This document shows positions 61,701-64,000 of a stretch of 64,000 nt of DNA, in pieces (within the stretch, counting starts at the first letter, position 1; each line of letters opens with the position of its first letter). The DNA comes from Tomocerus qinae. Lineage: Eukaryota > Arthropoda > Collembola > Entomobryomorpha > Tomoceridae. The stretch is from assembly GCA_020055645.1 (NCBI GenBank), contig CM034547.1, positions 50,718,909-50,782,908 of the forward strand, read 5' to 3'. The position numbers and the translations under genes were made by a program. The notes under the pieces were generated by a model. The model was not told the origin of the DNA. It did no database searches and saw nothing but the letters and a program-made list of their open reading frames with translations.

Positions 61701-63627
61701 CAGCTAAAAGCTTTTGATGCCCAAAATAATATAGAGTAAAGTTGTTTTTCTTAAAATGGCAATAATTTTAAATTAGTCTAATATCATAGAAAGTATCACA
61801 CCAAACAGACTGTTGTGTAAAGGGATATATAAATGTTGAATTTTCTCTAGAAAGATTTTCGTGGTTTATTTTTAACTTTTATCTGAAAATGTAGAAATAT
61901 CATATTCTGTGAATTTTATGGCATGTTCGGAGATACTCAGTTTTTAGCCATACAAAGATTGCGTATGCTTTGCATCCAGTAAAGAAAGTCGTCGCTCCGA
62001 ATCTAGTTTTGTATTTAGTGAAAGTCTGATTACATACTGCAGAACTTTAGTATTTAAGCGTTATGATTGTCATTTATTTAACGAAGACAAGAAAATAAAT
62101 TGATGTAATATTTCAATTTTATAATACAACTGGCTACGTTGTGCCATTCCTTTGTTTTCCGTGTGAATGCACTAAAACTTCAATTTAGCATAACAAATCT
62201 TCACGGTGAATTGTGAATCCTTGGTATCATCTGTTGACAATTAGTTGCTTTAACACTAGAAATTCAAACCGCATTTATAGCTGAAGAACACCAGTCACAG
62301 TCTGAAAGCAATTACTCACTTATACTATGTGAAAGTTTGTTCTGTCTGCTTTAATAACTAGTACCAATGAATCTTTGTCTTTTGTAATTAATTGAACAAC
62401 AGCAACTTTCAAATGTGTTTCATAACCGTTTTTCTACTATGCTAAATTGGGGGTTCAAGATGAATTGATTCCATATATACGGATATAGATAATACGACTA
62501 TATAAAATTCTTACCGCTAATTTTATTTCAGAAGTTGATTTAATATTAATTTGAATTCAATAATAAATCACTACAATTGTCTGTATTGATAATTTTTAGG
62601 CTGATTGCAAAAGGTGCAAGAGGAGGAAGAGGAGCTATAATTAACGAAAGGACTTCTCATGGCGCTATTGTAAAAGTGACTTTATTTTTAAGAAAAGGGG
62701 AAAAACTATACATACTTGTGGGTCAAGAGGGAACTGGAGCTTCTGTTTGCGAACCGGTATTTACCCAAACGCTGCATGCTCACCTTTGTGCTAAAACTTT
62801 CTCTTCTGCTCTAAGAGTTTATAAAAACATTTAATTGCCCGAAGAATATGTTGTCTTTTTGTATTAAAATTCTTCAAATGTTGAAGTTTTACTGGTTTTT
62901 TTCTTGGCTGTTATTAAATGTAAGGAAATCTGCTTTGTTTATGCATGAAAAGGTTTAGAAATTACTCAAGTAAATTTCCATCGCCATTAAATTGATATGT
63001 AACAGGAATGGTGTTGAAAGTTCCTGTAACCCACTTTTCTTATATACTCTTCTATTAGATATTGCTTATGTCTAGAAACTTTAAATCGTTTTTAGTTACC
63101 TAGTTTTTCTCAATTTTCTGAGAAAAATCTATCAACTGTAGTGTAACATCTTGGTGAAAGTCGATTTTAAAATTAAACCTTCCAATCTTTGCCTATTGAT
63201 GACTATTTGGAATTTTTGGGAAAGATTTTGTTATCTAATTAATAGACTATTTCTTCTGCTTTAAAGCTATTTAAATTTATTGCAGTAAAAAATACTGACA
63301 AAAGGGCCTTAGTACGCTGTATCTATTTTCACGAAAGTCAACTTTTAGCCAAGATTTTCCTCCCTGTAAGTGTTGCTAGCAGTGTGATAAATGTAACTTT
63401 GTAATGAAACTTAATTTTATTTCTTGGAAATGTTTTATTTTTAGAGTCAAAACTCAACTCTGAATGGAAGTCGAAAATGTTTCCGAAAATCTCCGACTAG
63501 CTCACTACTGCCTGACAGAGGAAGAGCGGTTCGAGCTCCCAACAAAAATATAATAAGCGAGCTGAGCAAGATAAACAAATTAGGTGGTGGGGGAGGTGGC
63601 GGGGGAGGTGCTACATTCGTGTACAAA
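10315..63627 (+). CDS. Alk: Alk/LTK-family receptor tyrosine kinase, ectodomain part (13 exons, 3' incomplete)
   Basis: Thirteen exons, each with a GT donor and AG acceptor except the outer ends, join without a stop into 1998 nt (666 codons). Exon sizes are 418, 214, 95, 132, 156, 131, 167, 98, 54, 33, 160, 157 and 183 nt. Domains in order: basic stretch plus hydrophobic segment (residues about 36-50), MAM1 (about 86-241), LDLa (about 246-286), MAM2 (about 295-468), a short linker, then the glycine-rich domain from about 500, with nine consecutive glycines near 652-660. MAM-LDLa-MAM-glycine-rich is the known ALK order; vertebrate LTK lacks the first three modules. In the family this ectodomain binds secreted peptide ligands at the cell surface and activates an intracellular tyrosine kinase. 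EGF-like part, membrane span and kinase must lie beyond 64000. Splice sites are inferred by phase and domain continuity, not from transcripts. Confidence 0.9.
24180..24756. mobile_element. Foldback element with long inverted repeats
   Basis: Left arm 24180-24366 and right arm about 24560-24756 are inverted copies. The outer roughly 97 bp are almost identical; the inner parts are diverged but alignable (TGCGGGTAC-ATTTCATA, GAAGC, ATTTGCCGAC-GATGAAT). Tandem repeats fill the centre. No transposase; it resembles a foldback/MITE-type non-autonomous DNA transposon. Target-site duplication not evident. An 82-codon minus-strand open frame in the right arm is not considered a gene. Confidence 0.75.
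24436..24564. repeat. 20-bp tandem repeat, about 6.5 copies
   Basis: Units of the form CGTAAATTTTTGAATTTAAT with small variations, in the centre of the foldback element. Variants alternate between TTTTTGAATTTACT and TTTTGGAATTTAAT types, suggesting a higher-order 40-bp pattern. Confidence 0.85.
27432..28822 (+). repeat. Dispersed repeat A, copy 2 (interrupted)
   Basis: Same orientation and landmark order as 2718-3659, ending in the same CCCCCTTAGCTGGGTTCACTAGT. It is interrupted at 27498 by a 787-bp TA-flanked element. It also lacks about 300 bp corresponding to roughly 3260-3570 of copy 1. Confidence 0.7.
27498..28284. mobile_element. 787-bp MITE with 13-bp TIRs and TA target duplication
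   Basis: Terminal inverted repeats CACGGAAAAAAAT (27498-27510) and its exact complement (28272-28284) are flanked by TA on both sides (27496-27497 and 28285-28286). The equivalent uninterrupted position is visible in repeat A copy 1 near 2802-2812. TA duplication is typical of Tc1/mariner-type MITEs. No transposase frame; the interior is rich in TACGTA-like words. Around 28004-28036 a tRNA B-box-like GAGTTCGATTCTC is followed by a T run. Confidence 0.75.
39435..39648 (+). CDS. Alk: Alk exon 2: middle of MAM1
   Basis: Acceptor AAATTTAG|GA at 39434 (phase 1) and donor AC|GTAAGA after 39648 (phase 2). Joined to exon 1 the reading continues ...NQTTGHFLLLSIEES..., and then gives the MAM landmarks HLESPW, SCYMEAKYHMY (the sheet-forming C-x-x-x-F/Y-x-Y-H-M pattern), FKLVLKTQNHSTWVP and the LGN preceding the W-x-x-x motif. 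The fit across a 28.7 kb intron is shown by phase agreement and by uninterrupted MAM homology, with no residues missing. Other frames through this stretch are shadows. Confidence 0.9.
39649..40953 (+). other. Alk intron 2
   Basis: 1.3 kb; nothing else recognised. Confidence 0.7.
40954..41048 (+). CDS. Alk: Alk exon 3: end of MAM1
   Basis: Reads T-QRFQIILEISSRW...HFAIDDIRLVDCFP, matching the MAM C-terminal pattern F-x-I-x-x-E ... A-I-D-D-I-x-L-x-x-C. The last Cys pairs in MAM folds with the first half of the domain. Acceptor choice AAGTCCAG|A (phase 2) is dictated by frame: the nearby upstream AG (AAAGCAG) would give phase 0 and break the frame with exon 2. The tract before the acceptor is purine-rich and weak, so this boundary is the least certain of the gene. 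Donor CCA A|GTAAGT (phase 1) is near consensus. Confidence 0.8.
41049..42135 (+). other. Alk intron 3
   Basis: 1.1 kb; nothing else recognised. The 101-codon open frame around 41636-41941 lacks any domain signature. Confidence 0.7.
42136..42267 (+). CDS. Alk: Alk exon 4: LDL-receptor class A module
   Basis: A single exon encodes the whole LDLa module between the two MAM domains, as in ALK receptors. Cysteine pattern is C-x6-C-x4-C-x6-C-x5-C-x9-C, with EFQC, MCI, CDFNKDC and the acidic GEDEQQNC end that normally coordinates calcium. In the family's usual C-D-G-x-x-D-C-x-D-G-S-D-E the first acidic ligand positions are present (D of CDF, D of KDC) and E-D-E replaces S-D-E. Acceptor TTTTAAAG|GT, donor TGT G|GTAAGA; both boundaries are phase 1, so the 132-nt exon can be skipped without changing frame. 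The donor lies only about 95 bp from the left end of an inserted DIRS element. Confidence 0.92.
42363..42550. repeat. DIRS inverted terminal repeat, left copy
   Basis: 42426-42550 is identical, base for base in inverted orientation, to 46324-46448 (125/125). The outer part (42363-42425) differs from the right outer end but shares GGACGACTTATG. It is fully complementary to the first half of the internal region at 42630-42748. Confidence 0.93.
42630..42748. repeat. DIRS internal complementary region (circle-junction template)
   Basis: The first part is the exact complement of the left outer end (42363-42431 region). Starting at the AATTCTATTTCGG junction, the second part is the complement of the right outer end, running into the terminal repeat up to CTAAGTAG. 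In DIRS-1 this region is proposed to align the two cDNA ends for circularisation. It contains inverted 12-mers CATAAGTCGTCC (42643-42654) and GGACGACTTATG (42709-42720) around a 54-bp centre, a candidate recombinase core. Confidence 0.9.
42749..42950 (-). other. DIRS region between recombinase remnant and internal complementary region
   Basis: About 200 bp that in a complete element would be preceded by roughly 1 kb of recombinase sequence. All three minus frames contain stops and no R-H-R-Y recombinase motifs are visible. Confidence 0.6.
42951..43085 (-). pseudogene. Truncated tyrosine recombinase ORF of the DIRS element
   Basis: In the -1 frame relative to the RT ORF, 45 codons are open between a TAG at 43086-43088 and a TAG at 42951-42953. 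The peptide contains GPTFPGGSEVILQAFIRKQV and ends ARIMIESLSSSSTA. The F-P-G-G-x-E-V-I-x-x-A-F ... P-x-x-x-x-x-I-M-x-x-S-L-S-x-x-T pattern is how DIRS recombinase ORFs typically begin, just before the core-binding domain. Everything after it, including the catalytic Arg-His-Arg-Tyr domain, is absent. The overlap with the RT ORF end is 67 nt. Confidence 0.7.
43019..44983 (-). CDS. DIRS reverse transcriptase / RNase H / methyltransferase-like polyprotein
   Basis: The frame is open from 45052 to the TAA at 43019. No ATG occurs before TTKMQAS, although conserved DIRS RT sequence (AGRLKFFLSEW, VVLGWLQGYRVPF) lies upstream of that, so translation by frameshift at 44983 (654 residues) is preferred. 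Numbering residues from 44800: RT core with RFVINLKNLN (65-74), TIDLQDAYF (101-109), PFGLNIAPYLF (136-146) and catalytic YLDD (167-170). RNase H has D333 (FTDAS), E365 (NELELIA), D390 (IDNTTAVAY) and D441 (VADRES). The C-terminus has EIDLFASSIN, FVSWKPNP, DAFTINW, FYAFPPF and VVVPHWPSQHWYP, the methyltransferase-like block specific to DIRS elements. No internal stop or frameshift. It copies the element RNA into cDNA. Confidence 0.93.
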   Translation of the reverse strand, partial: FKLRTPVTDKTLSSVRRAEENKQSEITSDQVIIAGRLKFFLSEWQNIKAAPVVLGWLQGYRVPFNSQPKQVYVPGEPELSPTETTKMQASINELLTKGAIELCSHANNEFISSYFLVPKKNGNSRFVINLKNLNNFIDPPHFKLTDVRSAIQLVRRDSYMATIDLQDAYFLIPLYKKHRKYFRFQWKGKLYQFTCIPFGLNIAPYLFTKIMKVAMTYLRNQKLSSVDYLDDIFCIEPTETECQYNVNFTIGFLQRLGFLIHWEKSKIVPSQMVEYLGYVINSKCYEISITTEKRKKIAKNVERFINSTCCIIRDFAQLIGQLISVRYAFSFCILYTKIFEKEKCDALRKSDNDFDTVMKLSGQSKLDLLWWQKKLEFGIGPIRNDCFHRVIFTDASRSGWGAVCNGITTRGLWSEKQRQLHINELELIAALYALKSYAKDLSNCQLLFRIDNTTAVAYINKMGGPKFSNLNSVSRAFWQFCEFRNIWVFASYIPSKENTVADRESRSRDQEYEWELNPFAFEKIVDCFGEPEIDLFASSINNKCKSFVSWKPNPSSEAIDAFTINWNERNFYAFPPFNMVGRTLKKIVDDKAEGIVVVPHWPSQHWYPLFAKLAKDKWLKFSPSDNLLLSPFSTRHRIADQLSLVAAKLSYKHL
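44905..46089 (-). CDS. DIRS gag-like protein
   Basis: 394 codons, first Met at 46089; a second Met ten codons in (MSGRHRDRKHRHYEE) may be the real start. The N-terminal roughly 75 residues are an Arg/Ser/His-rich tract (SRSRHRS-type repeats) resembling RNA-binding SR tails, followed by an acidic Ser-rich region. A central globular part begins around the MHSEILSRWKPIVEDGL segment, and a basic Lys/Ser/Asn C-terminus follows. No zinc knuckle. Position before RT, length and the W-x-P-I-x-x-x-G-L segment agree with DIRS gag proteins, which package RNA. The last 25 codons overlap the RT frame beyond the frameshift site. Confidence 0.88.
   Translation of the reverse strand: MTFIRILTDMSGRHRDRKHRHYEETSHNRRHRDRHSETDRSSRSTRRSHNRSPTRSRSRHRSLYSRSESSSTDIYREILSRLEKLETKKRIQLVESNSKPVHLFETDKVTVTRDRASSTESDDSSLHSIASRHGVSATDKSAIDNDSLEMHIPVDDDILESLGSAPEKKIEYGPPMHSEILSRWKPIVEDGLMADDRTNISKKYPVPENSKFLSVPKLNIEFDGFLQNDSKKKDDQMVNIHSQVSTAVSALGSGLNLMLALQNQKDFKDIYRSLGDSGRLLCDLHHNLSFKRRSALLPSLKQGMRKAAESGLVDEYLFGADLTQRIKTAKEIEKSALDLQEKSKPNTRTSNKSGSKNSRTSTKGNSKESLNSERPSLTKPYRQYGGQKKTSNRK
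44931..44983 (-). promoter_or_regulatory. Predicted -1 programmed ribosomal frameshift signal (gag to RT)
   Basis: On the minus strand the heptamer TTTAAAC (44983-44977) is phased T TTA AAC with respect to gag, so a -1 slip re-pairs as TTT AAA and enters the RT frame exactly. A 7-nt spacer (44976-44970) is followed by a hairpin. GCCCG (44969-44965) pairs with CGGGC (44935-44931) and ACTGAC (44962-44957) pairs with GTCAGT (44945-44940), separated by a small internal loop (2/4 nt) and closed by an 11-nt loop. Confidence 0.82.
46090..46323 (-). other. DIRS 5' untranslated region
   Basis: 234 bp between the terminal repeat and the gag start; no feature recognised beyond likely transcription start in or near the terminal repeat, as in other DIRS elements. 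Confidence 0.5.
46324..46475. repeat. DIRS inverted terminal repeat, right copy
   Basis: Inner 125 bp identical to the left copy. The outer 27 bp are complementary to the second half of the internal complementary region. The element's 5' end on its own coding strand. Confidence 0.93.
52605..52760 (+). CDS. Alk: Alk exon 5: start of MAM2
   Basis: Acceptor CATACTGTAG|AT (phase 1) and donor TCA G|GTAAAG (phase 1). Encodes D-RVPENTTCNFESGWCGW..., the canonical MAM opening (C-x-F-E-x-x-x-C-x-W), then WELRNSPSTSAYTGPQFDHTYENSSG, the W-x-x-x...T-G-P-x-x-D-H-T signature. Several N-x-S/T sequons are present (NTT, NIS, NIT, NSS). The frame is open upstream to an ATG at 52589, but that stretch lies before the acceptor and an earlier AG at 52564 would lead straight into a stop. 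Confidence 0.92.
52895..53025 (+). CDS. Alk: Alk exon 6: MAM2 continued
   Basis: Acceptor TTATTATGCAG|GG (phase 1), donor TGT CAG|GTATGA (phase 0). Reads G-HYLMVDMKKKDQ..., the G-x-Y-L/M motif following the MAM D-H-T segment, then AVLLSPIFAPPPN and SPYFSSCQ ending in the third conserved MAM cysteine. The short preceding intron (134 bp) contrasts with the very long introns 1, 4 and 11. Confidence 0.9.
53261..53427 (+). CDS. Alk: Alk exon 7: MAM2 continued
   Basis: Acceptor ATGATTTCAG|CTT (phase 0), donor GC AA|GTAGGT (phase 2). Encodes LRFFYHMYGHHIGSLDVEVI, the MAM beta-strand motif F-x-Y-H-M-x-G...G-x-L-x-V, then RFWEISNSQGNKWNRV, the L/F-W-x-x-x-x-x-Q-G-x-x-W motif. Both are conserved and in the expected order and spacing. 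Confidence 0.92.
53428..53901 (+). other. Alk intron 7
   Basis: 474 bp, nothing recognised. Confidence 0.7.
53902..53999 (+). CDS. Alk: Alk exon 8: end of MAM2
   Basis: Acceptor TTTATTAG|A (phase 2), donor AAT G|GTAACA (phase 1). Reads K-YRLQITASRAIRGAAGDIAIDD..., matching the MAM end pattern: strand F/Y-x-L-x-I, then G-x-x-G-D-I-A-I-D-D-I-x-L and the closing Cys (SPEC). It completes MAM2. Confidence 0.92.
54000..54777 (+). other. Alk intron 8
   Basis: 778 bp, nothing recognised. Confidence 0.7.
54778..54831 (+). CDS. Alk: Alk exon 9: linker after MAM2
   Basis: A 54-nt exon between GCGATTCTAG|GA and CCT G|GTAGGT, phase 1 on both sides. Encodes GIGIYEKGYNWTALLEAP, a short linker with an NWT glycosylation sequon. 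No domain is recognised. It is accepted because both splice sites are good and phases match the flanking exons. Confidence 0.75.
54832..55369 (+). other. Alk intron 9
   Basis: 538 bp, nothing recognised. Confidence 0.65.
55370..55402 (+). CDS. Alk: Alk exon 10: 33-nt micro-exon in the linker
   Basis: Acceptor CTTTATTACAG|AT and donor ACC A|GTAAGT are both near consensus and both phase 1. It adds 11 residues (PPDNDTQNIT region, with NDT and NIT sequons) between MAM2 and the glycine-rich domain. If skipped, exon 9 still joins exon 11 in frame, so it may be alternative. Confidence 0.7.
55403..56775 (+). other. Alk intron 10
   Basis: 1.4 kb. A minus-strand open frame of 131 codons at its right end is hydrophobic, low-complexity and overlaps exon 11; not supported as a gene. 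Confidence 0.65.
56776..56935 (+). CDS. Alk: Alk exon 11: start of glycine-rich domain
   Basis: Acceptor ATGCTTTTAG|AG (phase 1; the nearby CTTACAG|AT acceptor would be out of frame) and donor AC|GTAAGT (phase 2). The peptide contains FTTCNNTGRYGPTQEQC, AAYNGSSLFSSVT and PGVQIWNIPQTNHYT. The T-C-x-x-x-G-x-x-G-P-T-Q-x-Q-C-x-x-A-Y block followed by G-x-Q-x-W-x-x-P is the recognisable entry to the ALK/LTK glycine-rich domain, found in no other receptor family I know. Confidence 0.93.
56936..62599 (+). other. Alk intron 11 (5.7 kb)
   Basis: Separates two parts of the glycine-rich domain. No exon, RNA gene or transposon end recognised. Confidence 0.65.
62600..62756 (+). CDS. Alk: Alk exon 12: glycine-rich domain continued
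   Basis: Acceptor AATTTTTAG|G (phase 2), donor CCG|GTATTT (phase 0). Encodes LIAKGARGGRGAIINERTSH, then VTLFLRKGEKLYILVGQEGTGASVCEP. The G-A-x-G-G-x-G pattern, the S-H-G-A segment and L-Y-I-L-V-G-Q-x-G are strongly conserved in ALK and LTK glycine-rich domains. The open frame past 62756 is read-through into intron. Confidence 0.92.
62757..63444 (+). other. Alk intron 12
   Basis: 688 bp, nothing recognised. Confidence 0.7.
63445..63627 (+). CDS. Alk: Alk exon 13: poly-glycine stretch of the glycine-rich domain
   Basis: Acceptor TTTATTTTTAG|AGT and donor TAC AAA|GTAAGT, phase 0 on both sides, 61 codons. After a Ser/Lys/Arg-rich stretch it reads NKLGGGGGGGGGATFVYK: nine glycines followed by A-T-x-x-x-K, exactly the motif placed here in ALK/LTK. 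In this family glycine runs form polyglycine helices of the ligand-binding domain, and glycine substitutions in fly Alk abolish function (established knowledge). The gene continues off the window. Confidence 0.93.
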
Positions 63628-64000
63628 GTAAGTATAATAATTGTTCAAGAGTACCAAGTTAGCATTTAGTATCCCCATTTCATTAATTTCTTTTGTTCCT
63701 GGGGTTCAACATTTAAAGAGGTAAGTGGGAGATAGCTAGCACGAACTAGATGAGATAGATGCTAATTAAATCCTCTCCATTATTGCTTTGTACGGGATCA
63801 CAATGCAAGAAATAATCGCGTGAACTTGGCTTCCAGTAGATACTTACACTGCATACTAGACATTTCTCTACTAATCCTACACTTTTGCCCGTAGTCTTTC
63901 TAATAATTCATTTGCACTTTAACTCACGAGGTCGGCTTTACCCCGTAAATATTACGATTTCTCTTTTATACCACTTATTTCGCTAAGTGTTGAACGAACA
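63628..64000 (+). other. Start of Alk intron 13
   Basis: Follows a consensus donor AAA|GTAAGT; no further exon before the window ends. Confidence 0.7.

Overview
This window is animal (metazoan) nuclear DNA. It is AT-rich, with long introns, simple-sequence tracts and transposable elements. The one host gene I can build is on the + strand: the 5' two-thirds of the ectodomain of an anaplastic lymphoma kinase (ALK/LTK family) receptor tyrosine kinase. Thirteen coding exons from 10315 to 63627 join in consistent phase into 1998 nt (666 codons). They encode an N-terminal hydrophobic signal segment, MAM domain 1, an LDL-receptor class A module, MAM domain 2 and the start of the glycine-rich domain with a run of nine glycines. 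This domain order is diagnostic of ALK. The rest of the glycine-rich region, the EGF-like part, the membrane span and the kinase lie beyond the right edge. The species cannot be fixed from the sequence; an invertebrate is likely.

Layout: 1-10284 is upstream DNA. It holds one copy of a dispersed repeat (about 2718-3659), a small palindrome and one isolated cysteine-rich candidate exon (6190-6291). Exon 1 (ATG at 10315) is followed by a 28.7 kb intron that splits MAM1. That intron carries a foldback element with internal 20-bp tandem repeats (24180-24756) and a second copy of the dispersed repeat (27432-28822), into which a 787-bp TA-flanked MITE has inserted (27498-28284). Exons 2-4 lie at 39435-42267 and exons 5-13 at 52605-63627.

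Intron 4 contains a 4.1 kb DIRS-type retrotransposon (about 42363-46475) in antisense orientation. It has identical 125-bp inverted repeats and an internal complementary region that joins the complements of both outer ends. It has a long intact gag frame and an intact reverse transcriptase/RNase H/methyltransferase-like frame. The two frames overlap in the -1 register. The overlap holds a slippery heptamer TTTAAAC in exactly the right phase, a 7-nt spacer and a strong stem-loop, which is a textbook -1 ribosomal frameshift signal. The third gene, the tyrosine recombinase, survives only as about 45 N-terminal codons; its catalytic domain is missing. The element therefore looks recently inserted but unable to integrate without a recombinase supplied in trans.

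The most notable results are the frameshift module, the recombinase-deleted but otherwise pristine DIRS element with a readable circle junction, the reconstructed ALK ectodomain with several skippable phase 1-1 exons, the nested MITE, and the orphan LDLa-like cysteine exon upstream.
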